64,000 nt of DNA from Rhynchospora pubera. Taxonomy: Eukaryota > Streptophyta > Magnoliopsida > Poales > Cyperaceae. This document shows positions 23,767 to 35,717 of the stretch, in pieces (positions within the stretch are counted from its first letter, which is position 1; every line of letters begins with the position of its first letter). A program made the translations under genes and the position numbers. The DNA lies in the NCBI GenBank assembly GCA_028095005.1, contig CM051460.1:290707074-290771073 (forward strand), given 5' to 3'. The notes under the pieces are model-generated. The model was not told where the DNA came from and did no database searches. It was given only the letters and a program-made list of their open reading frames with translations.

Positions 23767-25643
23767 AAACTTTGCTTGTCCTCAAGCAACACCCTAAGCT
23801 TAGAGTTTTGGACTGTACTTAAACCTTAAACATCAAGTTGTATCTCAAACCAAGAAATGTCGTGAAATCAATTGCTATGCCTAAAATTTCTCACACTTTC
23901 ATCAAATGAGTCAAACAAAAATCAAAATAAAAAATCAAGTTAAGTGTTCACAACTTAATTAATGCAACTCTTGGCCCTAAGTAAAGTCTTTTCCCAAAAA
24001 TTAGAACTCTAGCTTCCCTTTGATATTTCAAAAGCGATCTCAATTTCAATTACCCGTTCCTTTTCACATTCCACAAAAATTTGTAAAGGCCTTTATCAAC
24101 TTCAGAAATTTTATAATGAACTTTTCTCAAAAGCAATTTCAATTTTTCACCAATGTTTATTTTTTTTCGTGCAAGTCGAGCCGTGGGGCTTTACACCCTA
24201 GAGGATAATGCGGTATCATTGGCCTTGAGTTTGCTACTAGCACATGTCGCGCTAGGGAGGTTAGACGGGTGTTGCTCGACTATGGCCACGGTACACTTGG
24301 GCCATAATACTCAACAACTCCTTTACCAATGCTTTCGCACCGGGTCCGGTAGAATTAAGCATGAGTTGTCCAATTATTTCTCGGTTTCTTTGAGTTGTAA
24401 TTCCTAACAATTCATTACCTAACCCAATACCCTCCAATTTGTGGCTAAGTTGGTGGAGAAAGGCCTCAGTGCGTCCTCGTTTTCACAGCTATTTTGATTT
24501 AATTTCCCATTAATTTTGCTCGTTGGTGATTCGAGCGATTAAAAAGCAATTTCAACAAGACAAAATTCATTTTACAATTTCCAAAGTCGATAAATTTCTT
24601 TTCAAAAGTTTGTCAAATACGAATCAGTTCACTCGGCAAAAACTTGTGAGAATCGACTAAAATTGTCATAACAATTCGAAGCATCCAAGATCAAGTTCAA
24701 ATTTTAAAGAAAATACTCCAATTCAGTCCATTGGTGCAAGATCAAGGGTGATATCAAAACATTCTAGGATTCTTTGAGAAAATTTTTGTTTGACTCAAAA
24801 ACAAGTTTAAGCAGTGTGAGATTTAGCGTTTAAAATTCAAATCGAGAGAGAATAGGCAAAACCAACTAATTTCCAAGCCAAAATCAAACCAAATCGTACA
24901 ATTTCCATGTTCTGGTCGGATCGACCAGGTGTCTGCTCGAACCGACCAAGGAGAAAGTTAAAAACAAAAGTTTCCAAGGCTTTGGTCGGATTGACCAGAT
25001 GTCTGTTCGAGCTGACCAGAGAAGCAAAAAGTTCGAAAAAATTGCAAAAATTTACCAAAATCCACCAAAAGTTCGATTTTTCTCCTATTCCCTCCACCCA
25101 AACTTAAATCAAGCATTGTCCTCAATGCATGCAATCGAATAAAAAAGTAAATAGGAGGGAAAAGAGAACTTAGCCAATTTTTGCTTTCCATATGTTGATT
25201 TGTTTCTAGTTTGTTCTCTCGTTGTCCAAGACGGCTCTAATTTTTCTAGATCTTTTGATGCAATCCGTATGAGGTCGATCGGGGTTAGTTGGTTCACGTA
25301 ACCCATGGTGCTCTAGCACGAATCGCATCTTTCTTCATTTGTTCCTCAAAATTTTCCAAATCAAGGCATGAATTTCCATATGAATTCGTCTCTATTTGGC
25401 GTGGGGCAGCAGCGCTTCAGCATGAGTAAATCGTGGCAGCAATGTAGGAGTTCAGAGGTAGCAACGGGACAAGTTTTCTTGTGGCATGCAACTCACATGA
25501 GGTCGTGCGTGGGTCGTGTGTTTTTTTTTTGTTGATTGACCCGTGGTGCTCTAGCGCGAGTTGCAAGTAGGACATCCACAATCAGTCAAAACATGTATTT
25601 TCAACAATAAAATCCAAACCAACCATCAGTTTTTTTATATTTT

Positions 25644-25728
<85 letters not shown>

Positions 25729-25783
25729 GAAAGATACAATATCTAGTCTCTCGTTACTAAAATAAATTCTAATATCAACACCG
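23767..25783 (-). other. Gene-less interior of the LARD-like element
   Basis: About 2 kb with no retroviral-type protein domain in any frame. It contains a second small set of GGTCGGATCGACCAGG motifs (24913-25020), two related GGTGCTCTAGC(A/G)CGA boxes (about 25308 and 25548), and a TAA microsatellite. It may hold packaging signals, but none can be assigned. Confidence 0.7.
25645..25727. repeat. (TAA)n microsatellite, about 27 units
   Basis: A pure run of ATA/TAA trinucleotides in the interior of the LARD-like element. It gives a spurious poly-Ile open frame. Confidence 0.95.
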
Positions 25784-25802
25784 TCCCCGGCAACGGCGCC
25801 AA
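25784..25802 (-). other. Primer-binding site, tRNA-Asp type
   Basis: On the minus strand TTGGCGCCGTTGCCGGGGA lies two bases after the LTR end. It is complementary to the 3' end of plant tRNA-Asp, as known for Athila-like elements. Confidence 0.8.
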
Positions 25803-25804
25803 TT

Positions 25805-27568
25805 TGATGAAGGGCTTAAAACCTAGGAATCAAATAAATTTATAGACCTAGAGCTAACCTCACTAGTCTTTTGGAGTACAGCTTTAGGGTCGAACCCATG
25901 GGACGGATTAATGAGTACCGGACTTTACTTCCTCACGAAAGCTAGACAATTATATTTTTATGGAGTTTTTGTTTGATTAAATCTAAAGGTGCAAGTAAAT
26001 AAATATTTTTGGGTGTTTTAACAATATAAAAGTCGTCTTAGGTTCAGGTTTCACATCGGTTTTGACTCTAGAACACAGAACTTATCACTTTCGTGCATCA
26101 AACAGTGTTTTTCAAGCATATACCGCTCTGTTCGATCCGAACAGATGGTATAAGTATGTGGTTTTGACTCTTTATGAAATTTTATGCTTTGTGCTAGGGT
26201 TTGTTGGTCAAACCTAGATACTCTAAACCTCAGCTTTCGCTTGTTGGACTAGACACTGGTTCAATCACAACCTAACCTAATTAACTCGATTGGTTCACAA
26301 CTTTTGGTATAGAATTCAATCAACTTAAACTTGTTTGTTGGAGTTCATAAGGATATCTAGAGGTCTTTTGGACTTGTCTAAAAGTTACACTTTTGGTGTC
26401 AACTAATCTCCCCTTTCGGATCTACGATTTATCCCAAATACTTTATTTGAACTAATCTTGTTTATCCTAACTTAGGCTTGACTAGATGCGGCCGTACAAC
26501 TAGAAGGTGATTAGGAAATCACAAGCAATTCAAACAAGCAATTAACATAATTCTCAACAAAACAAATCAACAAAACATATCATATCATATCAAGTCAAAT
26601 CACAACACATCGAAACCTAAATTACTTCCCTACTCCTAAGACAACATAAATCTAGCCTAACATGAAAGCAAAATAAGATACAAGCTCCATCAAATCAAAA
26701 TATCAAGAGAATGGAAGAAATAAACCAAATATCGCTTCTAACTCAAGATACCGAACGTCCAGAGCCGTGGTTGGGTTGATTCTGTCGCCGTTGCGCCTAG
26801 AATTGCTCCAAAGATGATGCCATGGTCGTGCTATGATGAAAGAGGTGGAATCCCACGTCTTTCGGCGTGAGAACGGTGGTGGAAAGGTGCCAAAACGTGG
26901 TGGAATATGGAATTTCGTGGTTGGTGGCTTGATCCTTTCCTTCAGGTCTAGAGGTATATATATGGATGTCCCAGGTCGCAAGGATGGAAGGCTAGGGCAC
27001 CAGGGCTCAAGAAATTACCATTTTCATCAGTTTCTATGTAAGAAATAATGCCTTATGTGATATGGCGGCACCCTGGTCAAACCGAACAGGTGTGCAGTCG
27101 AACCGAACAGGAGAGAGAAAGAACAGCTACACAAGTCTGCTGTTGTGATGCCCAGTCGGATCGAACAGGCTCCTGGTCGGGTCGACCAGGAGAGAGAAAA
27201 TGACGCCTGGCTGCCATAGGTGCTGGTCGGATCGAACAGACTTGTGGTCGGGTCGACCAGGAGAGAGAAAATGACGCCTGGCTGCCATAGGTGCTGGTCG
27301 GATCGACCGGATGATTGTTCGGGTCGACCAGGAGAGAGAAAAGAGCCTCCAATGCTAGGAATGAGTCGTCTAGCGTGCGTGCTACGTCGGGAATCCATCT
27401 ATATGCTCCAAAATCATCAGAAATCATCAAAGTCCTGTAAAATGAGAGAAGAAACGACGGTAGAGCCAATTCCATGGAAATCATAGCAATCTATTGAATA
27501 ATTCAATGGTTTGAGTGTTATTTGAGTGCCAAGTACGGTCCAAATGCCTACAAATAATGACGATATCA
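25805..27568 (-). repeat. 5' LTR of the LARD-like element
   Basis: Same length and structure as the other LTR, with about 15 visible substitutions and no indel detected. The open frames inside both LTRs are paired shadows of the repeat and not genes. Confidence 0.9.
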
Positions 27569-28330
27569 AGTATTTGGAGTAAATCTTAGAACCGAAAGGG
27601 GAGATTAGTTTGCATCAAAAGTGCGACTTTTAGATTAGTACAAAAGACTTCTAAATATTCCTAAGAACTCTAATAAACTGGTTTAACGAGTTGAATTCTA
27701 TACCAAAAGTTGTGAACCAATCGAGTTAAATAGGTTAGATTGTGAACAAACCAGAATCTGTTCCAACAAGCGAAGGCTGAGGTTTAGGTTAGCTAGGTTC
27801 GTCCAATTAAACCTAACTCAAAACATTAGTAAACATAGTAGACAAACCCAACGCACTTTTGCTCTCTGGTCGAACCAAGTAAGAATCTGGTCGAACTGAA
27901 CAGACCACTGTTCGAATCGAACAGATCTGTGTTCGAATCGACCAGAGAGTCGACTGTAGTTAAATTGAGAAATTAAAATGTGAAAGTATTTTGAGTTTCT
28001 AATTTAATAACCAAACATAGACGAAATCTGATTCCTAAGGTGCCTTAATTTCTGTTAAGACCACAAAAAGACTTTACTTTAATATTTTACTTTAGTTTGT
28101 TTGAACATCTTATTCCAAGTCCAAAAATAACCAAAAATATTTACAATTTGAGCATTATTTAATTACTCAAAATCCCATAAAATATTTCCATCTAGATTTT
28201 AAGAAAAGATAAATCCGGTATTCATAGATCCGTCCCTTGGGTTCGACCCTAAAGCTATATTCTGAACGATTAGTGAGGTTAGCTCTAGGTTTATAAATTT
28301 ATTTGATTCCTAGGTTTTAAGCCTTCATCA

Positions 28331-29885
28331 TTAATCCAGAAACGATTGAAATGCTCAAATAATAATTACAATTGCATTATTTGTATTTTATATGCGTACT
28401 TATCATATCCTAATCTAATATTTTTGAAAAAAAAATATGATATGAATCTTAGTCTGGACTGTATAAAGAGTTTAAAGATTTATTATTGTCACGAAATGAC
28501 TTAGAATGAATCCAGAAACGCTTGAAATGCTCAGATAATAATCAGAATCACATTATTTGCAATTTATAAGCGTAATTACCTTGTATAATTAAATCTATTT
28601 CAATAAATATGATATGAATCATATTCTTGACACTATATAGAATTTAAATGTCGATTATTGTGATTAATGATTGGAATGAATCCAGAAACGATTGAAATTC
28701 TCAAATGATAAACAACATCCAATTATTTGCCATTTATATGTGTAATTACCAGTTATAATCCAATCTTTCTGAATAAATAAGATGAGAATCACATTATTTA
28801 CTGTATAAAGCGTTTAAATGTAGACTATTGTGATGAAATGACTTAGAATGGAGAAAGGATTGAAATGCTAAAATGATATTCATAATTGCATTATTTGCAC
28901 TTTATTTGCGCAAATTCCGTGGATAATCCAATATTTTTGAATAAATAAGATATAAATCATATACTAGACAGTATATAGAGTTTAAATTTCAATTATTGTG
29001 ATGAAATGATTTAGAATAAATTCAGAAATGTTTGAAATGCTCAAAGGATACTCACAATTGCATTATTTGCAATTTATATGCGTAATTTCATGTATAAGAT
29101 TGGATAAAATAAGATATGAAAAATATTCTAAACTGTGCAAAGAGTTTAAAGATTAATTATTATCATAAAATGACATAGAATAAATCTAAAAACGATTGAA
29201 ATGCTCAAAGGATACTCAGAATCACATTATTTGCAATTCGTATGGCAATTACCATGTATAATCAAATCTTTTTTAATAAACGAAATGACTTAGAATGAAT
29301 TCAGAAACGAAAGAAAATGCTCAAATGATATTCAGAATCGAATTATTTGCTATTTATGGCGTAATTACCATATATAACCCAATCTTTGAAAAAATATGAT
29401 TTGAATCATATAATGGACTGTATAAAGTGTTTAAATGTAGATTATTGTGATGAAAATATCTTAGAATAAATCCAGAAACGCTTGAGATGCTCAAATGATA
29501 CTCAGAATCGAATTATTTGCAATTTATATGCGTAATTACCATTTATAATATATGAATAAATAAGATATGAATCACATTCTTGACTGTATAAAGACTTTAA
29601 ATGTAAATTATTATAATGAAATGACTTAGAATGAATCTAGAAAGTATTGAAATGCACACATGATACTCACAATAGCATTATTTGCAATTTATAATCGTAA
29701 TTATCTTGTATAATTCAATAATTCATAATAAAATAAGATATAAATCATATTCTAGACAGTATAAAGTGCTTAAATGTCTATTATTGTGATAAAATGACTT
29801 AGAATATATCCTGAAATGATTTAAATGCTCAAATGTTACTCATAATTGCATTATTTAATATTTATAAGCGAAATTACCATGTATA
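28331..29885 (+). repeat. Satellite block A, second segment
   Basis: Continues the array interrupted at 20946. Phase words occur near 28498, 28668, 28840, 29008 and 29172, giving a period of about 165-172 bp. Monomers are diverged and include small deletions. The segment ends at the TSD GTATA of the next LTR insertion. Confidence 0.9.
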
Positions 29886-32171
29886 TGTGACACCCCGAAT
29901 TCAGGGTTATTAATGATAACATCCTGAACTCAGAGTCGCCATAGCCGCCACAAATGCATGTTAGGCAACACACACCTGTAAGGCTTACAAATACTAAACA
30001 TGTATTATATTAATTCAAAACAAGCCATCTAAGGTCTTAATAAATATATTACACACTTTTAATACACTACCAGTTATATCAAAACACAAAATATTCATTT
30101 ACATAAACTTAATTTGACCAGAAGATCGATGACTTCTTACAAGCTGAATAAGGTCTTAAAACAAGTTCAGTATACATTTTATTGATACATACTACAAGTT
30201 ACATACCAAAGGGTCTAGTCTACTTCTCACCACAAAACCCGTCGCTCTGTCCAAAACCTGGAACCCACAACCAATGTGGAAACAATGCAATAGCAAAGAA
30301 TGAGATAAATATAATTTATCTCAGTGCGGTATTCAGTTCCAGCCACACGAACAATTTTACATGCTTCGGAACTATTTACCGACTGAGGAAGAAAACACAC
30401 GATTTGTATAAGTCAAATATCCATACATTTGTGATACATGATAAGATGGCAATATGAAGATGCAATGCAAATAACCCGACACATTAATCAATTTGAACTG
30501 TCACATTCAAATGGTAGCACAAAAGTGTCGGTTCAGCTTGGTCAATTACCTCCTACTGAGGCTGGTTCAATATCGATCATTCAAATCAAAACTAAATTAT
30601 CCCGAAGGATCCATCTCTCCTTGATCAGAGGAGACCGAGTATACAATAGAACATATATTGTATACAATACCATACAATTATCATTAATTCAGACAAATAG
30701 ATAAGAAAACGGTACTAATTACGTGAACACTGTCAAACCACGGATATAAGCGCTTATTCACGAAGACTGGCACGTCAGGGAGCAACCCCAACGTCCAACC
30801 CATCCAGTGTCATTTCACCGTACAAGAGTACCAACAATTATCACAATCCATTCAATTCGGAACCATTTCAACATGCAATAATAATATTAAATAATATAAG
30901 TCATATGATACAATCCAAATATGCATGCAATTATCAGCTCAAATTATGCAATGCAGTTATGCGTAAATAATTTCTAGCATGTAATCAAGTTGTGTGGGAT
31001 CCGCACCTGAAAAGAAAAATGAAGAAAACAAGCAAGAGCATGACAATCTACAGATCCTCAGTGGTATCGGCTACCCCCGGCTCCGATAAGTGACTTCCCG
31101 AGTCTAGACAAAATAAATTCTATTTAAGTTTCTACTTAAACAATTATTCTGTCTTATTCAACAAATAATTATTCTGATCTTAAGTTTTAATACTAGTATA
31201 TACGACTTATTTTAAAAAAAACATGGAGCTAGTTTGTTGTTCTTAAAGTTAGCCCAACAATTTGTCAAAGTTCCTACTATTCATATCGTTTAATTAACAA
31301 TCAATCAAGACACTGAAACAAATGAAATTTTGGTTATATGCTCTTTATAAATCTAAAATAAAGAAAATTTTGCAAGAACTTTTAAATAATTTCAGCAGAA
31401 AGAATTCAATTCAGCTCTGAAAAGAATTCGAGATGATTAGAAAATCATATATGTACTTAACTTTTCAATTTTCCCTTTTATATTCATAATTATACTAAAG
31501 AATTCATTTGAATAGAAAATTAAAGAAATATTAGAAATAAAGATGTACATATACCTCACCTTTAACTTTAACTTGATTAATTTGCACGCTGCCACCAAAT
31601 AAAAGTATACTTCTATTGCTTCCTACTTTTCATGATTTACTTATCTATTTGATGAGTTTATAAATGGAACTGATGTCTCATGCGAAAAGAAAAGAAGGGT
31701 GACCTGGGAGGTATTTATACGGAAAGGTGCAGCAAGTTTCATTCTTATCCAATTTCAATCTTATCCAATCGGTCAACATTTCAAAGTCGGTTATAATATC
31801 CATATATTTCAACTTGATACACATGGTGTATCGCTGGATCAAATGAATGGAATATGACCACCGAACCCACATGTCAGCCCAATAAATATAAACTAATGAA
31901 CTGTATAGGTTCATATATAAAAAGAAAATCTAAATGAATATGTATATACATAAAAGTTGCATTCGGCCATGTACTTAAAAACAAAAAGTAATAATTATTT
32001 TTTTTCTTTTTCCCAAACACTTATTTTTATGTGTAAGAAATTCATGATAAATGCTAGAAAAATATTTAGAACCCAAAATACTATTTTCGAAATTTGAGTC
32101 AGATACCTAACTAATAAAAATATGCATAATTAATTTTAACAATTTAAATAACAGAAAAACCTAATGTCACA
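29886..32171 (-). mobile_element. Solo LTR (2.29 kb), Ty3/gypsy-like, in satellite A
   Basis: The ends are TGTGACACCCCG and TAATGTCACA (TGTGACA/TGTCACA inverted ends), with a perfect TSD GTATA at 29881-29885 and 32172-32176. Satellite phase continues exactly across the insertion. A TATA box on the minus strand (TATAAATA, 31712-31719) puts U3 at the right side, so the LTR reads on the minus strand and ends CGGGGTGTCACA. The length and ends resemble Tekay/Del chromovirus LTRs; that family name is tentative. No internal domain remains. Confidence 0.88.
31712..31719 (-). promoter_or_regulatory. TATA box of the gypsy-like solo LTR
   Basis: Minus-strand CCGTATAAATACCTCCC precedes a CCTTCTTTTCTTTTCGC leader, a standard plant core promoter layout. 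Confidence 0.6.
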
Positions 32172-35100
32172 GTATAATCCAAACTATTTAAATAAATAAG
32201 ATATGAATCATATTCTTGACACCATAAATAGTTTAAATGTAGATAATTGTGATGAAATTTTTTTAGAATGAATCCAAAAACGATTGAAATTCTCCAATGA
32301 TACTCAGGATTACATTATTTGCACTTTATATGCCTAATTAGTAATTTCGATGTATAATCCAATCTTTCTGAATAAATAAGATATTAATCATATTCTAGTC
32401 AATATAAAGAGCTTAAATGTAGATTATTGTGATAAAATGACTTAGAATTAATCCATAAAAGCTTGAAATGCTCAAATTATAATTAGAATTGCATTATTTG
32501 CAATTTATATGCCTAATTACTTTGTATAATCCAATATTTCTGAATGAATAAGATATGAATCATATTCTAGACAGTATAATGAGAGCTTAAATGTCGATTA
32601 CTGTTATCAAATGACTCAGAATTATTCCAGAAACGTTTGAAATGCTCAAATGAAACTCATAATTACATTATTTGCAATTTATAAGCGTAATTACCATATA
32701 TAATCCAATATTTTTCAATAAATAAGATATGAATCATATTCTTGACAGTATAAAGAGTTTAAATGTCGATTATTGTGATAAAATGACTTGGAATGAATCC
32801 AGAAACAATTGAAATGATCAAACGATACTCAAATCGCATTATTTGCAATTTATATGCGTTATTACCAGTCATAAGCCAATCTTTCTGAATAAATAAGATA
32901 TGAACCACATTCTTGACTGTATAAAGAGTTTAAATGTAGATAATCGTGATGAAATGACTTAGAATGAATCTAGAAAGGATTGAAATGCTCAAATGATACT
33001 CATAATTGCATTATTTGCACTTTATTTGCGCAAATACCATGGATAATCCAATATTTTTGAATAAATAAGATATAATCATATACTAGACAGTATATAGAGT
33101 TTAAATTTCGATTATTGTGATGAAAAGATATATAATGAATTCAGAAACGATTGAAATGCTCAAACGAAACTCTGAATCGCATTATTAGCAATTTAGATGC
33201 GTAGTTACCATGTATGATCCAATCCTTTTCAATAAATAATATATGAAATATATTCTGGACAGCTTAAAGAGCTTAAATGTAGACTATTGTGATGAAATGA
33301 CTTAGAATGAATCAAGAAACGAGTGAAATGCTCAAATAATACTCAAAATTGCATTATTTGCACTTTATATACGTAATTGTCATGTATAATCCAATATTTT
33401 TGAATATACATGATATGAATCTTAGTCTGGACTGTATAAAGTGTTTAAATGTAGATTATTGTGATGACATTACTTAGAACGAATACAAAAATGATTGAAA
33501 TGCTCAAATGATAATTTGAATTGCATTATTTGCACTTTATAGGCGTAATTACCATGTATCATTCAAAATTTTTGAATAAAAAAGTTATGAATATTAGTCT
33601 GGACAGTATAAAGGGCTTAAATGTATATTATTGTGATGAAATGACTTAGAATTAATTCAGAAACAATGGAATTGCTCGAATGAAACTCAGAATTGCATTA
33701 TTTGCACTTTATATGGGCTATTACAATGTATAATCCAATCTTTCTGAATAAATAGATGTTAATCATATTCTAGAAAGTATAAAGAGCTTAAATGTAGATT
33801 ATTGTGATAAAGATGACTTAGAATTACTCCAGAAACGATTGAAATCCTCAAATAATAGTTAGAATTGCATTATTTGTGCTTTATATGCATAATTATCATA
33901 TATAATCCAATATTTTTGAAAAAATAAGATATGAATATTAATTTGGACTGTATAAAGAGGTTTAAGATTGATTATTGTCACAAAATGACTTAGAATGAAT
34001 CTAGAAATGCTCGAATGATACTTAGAATTGCATTATTTGCACTTTATATGCGTAATTTACAAATTATAATCTAATAATTCTGAATAAATAAGATATGAAT
34101 CACATTATAGACAGTATAAAGAGCTTAAATGTCGATTATTGTAATCGAATGATTTAGAATGAATCCAGAAATGAATGAAATGCTGAAATCATACTCATAA
34201 TTGCATTATTTGCAATTTATAAATGTAATTACCATGTATAATCTAATCTTTTCAAATCAATATAATATGAATCTTATTCTTGACACTATAATGAGTTTAA
34301 ATGTAGATAATTGTTATGAAATTACATAGAATGAATCCAGAAAAGATTGATATACTCAAATGAAACTCAGAATTGCATTATTTGCACTTTATATGTGTAA
34401 TTGCCACACATAATCCAATCTTTCTGAAAAAAATAAGATATGAACCATATTTTAAACTGTATAAAGAGTTTAAAAATTTATTATTATCACGAAATGACAT
34501 AAAATAAATGCAAAACGATTGAAATGCTCAAATGATACTGAGAATTGCATTATTTGCAATTCAGAATTGCATTATTTGCAATTCAGAATTGCATTATTTG
34601 CAATTCGTATGCGTAATTACCATATATAATCAAATCTTTTTTAATAAATAAGATGTGAATCATATAATAGACAGCATAAAAAGTTTAAATGTAGATTATT
34701 GAGATGAAATGACTTAGTATGAATTCAGAATCGAAAGAAAATACTCAGAATCGCATTATTTGCACTTTATAGCGTAATTACCATGTATAATCCAATATTT
34801 TTGAAAAAATATGATATGAATCATATAATGGACTGTATAAAGTGTTTAAATGTAGATTATTTTGATGAAATGACTTACAATTAATCAAGAAACGATTGAA
34901 GTGCTCAAATGATACTCAACATCACATTATTTTAATTTAGATGAGTAATTATCACTATAATCCTAGCTTTTAGAATAAATAAGAAATAAATCATATTCTA
35001 GACTGTATAATAAGTTTAAATGTGGATTATTCTGATGAAATTACATAGTATGAATCCTCAATTCAAAAAATCATAGTATGAATCCTGAAAGGATTGTACG

Positions 35101-35717
35101 CACAAAAGATATTCAAAATCGCATTATTTGCACTTTATATGCGTAATTATCGTGTATAATCCAAAATTTTTTAAATAAATAATAAACGAATTATATTCTA
35201 GACAGTATAAAGAGTTTAAATGTAGATTATTGTGATGAAATGACTTAGAATAAATCCAGAAATGCCTGAAATTCTCAAATGATATAAAGAATCGCATTAT
35301 TTGCAATTTATATGCATAATTACCATTTATAATCCAATCTTTCTGAATAAATAAGATATGAATCACATTCTTGACTATGTAAAAAGTTTAAATGTAGATT
35401 ATTATGATGAAATGACTTAGAATGAATCTAGATAGGTTTGAAATGCTCAAATGATATTCAGAATTGCATTATTTGCAATTTAGATGCGTAATTACTATGT
35501 ATGATTCAATCCTTTTGAGTAAATAATATATGAAACATATTCTTGACAGTATAAAGAGCTTAAATGTAGATTACTGTGATGAAATGACTTAGAATAAATC
35601 CAGAAACGAGTGAAATGCTTAAATAATACTCATAATTGCATTTTTTGCACTTTATATGCGTAATTACCATGTATAATATAATATTTTTGAATATACAAGA
35701 TATGATTCTTAGTCTGG
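32172..35717 (+). repeat. Satellite block A, third segment
   Basis: About 20 diverged ~171-bp monomers in the plus orientation. Local events include a 22-bp unit (TTCAGAATTGCATTATTTGC core) triplicated at 34540-34606 and a short internal duplication around 35040-35090. The segment ends at the orientation switch. Confidence 0.92.

Larger units (their letters stand above)
21988..27568 (-). mobile_element. Complete non-autonomous LTR retrotransposon (LARD-like), 5.58 kb
   Basis: Two direct LTRs of exactly 1764 bp (21988-23751 and 25805-27568) flank a 2053-bp interior. A perfect TSD AGTAT lies at 21983-21987 and 27569-27573. By eye I count about 15 LTR differences (under 1%), so the insertion is recent. 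Minus orientation is set by a primer-binding site (25784-25802) next to the 5' LTR and a polypurine tract (23752-23766) next to the 3' LTR. The tRNA-Asp-type primer site is used by Athila-like Ty3/gypsy elements. The interior has no gag, protease, RT or integrase, so it must depend on enzymes from another element. Confidence 0.9.
20947..28330 (+). mobile_element. Solo LTR (~1.8 kb) in satellite A, split by a related LTR element
   Basis: The ends are TGACGTAGTC and GCCTTCATCA, with a perfect 5-bp TSD TTAAT at 20942-20946 and 28331-28335. The left part (20947-21987) and right part (27574-28330) together are homologous along their length to the LTRs of the inserted element, but reverse-oriented to it. 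Shared words include TTTGGACCGTACTT, GATTTCTGATGA and GACGACTC-type strings. A TATA box lies near 21477-21488. It is more diverged than the inner LTRs, so this is an older member of the same family reduced to one LTR before the inner element landed. Confidence 0.85.

Noticed and set aside
25561..25746. Poly-isoleucine open frame
   Set aside because: Product of the (TAA)n microsatellite.
25784..25802. tRNA-Asp gene
   Set aside because: Only the 3'-end complement is present, next to an LTR; there is no cloverleaf. It is a primer-binding site.
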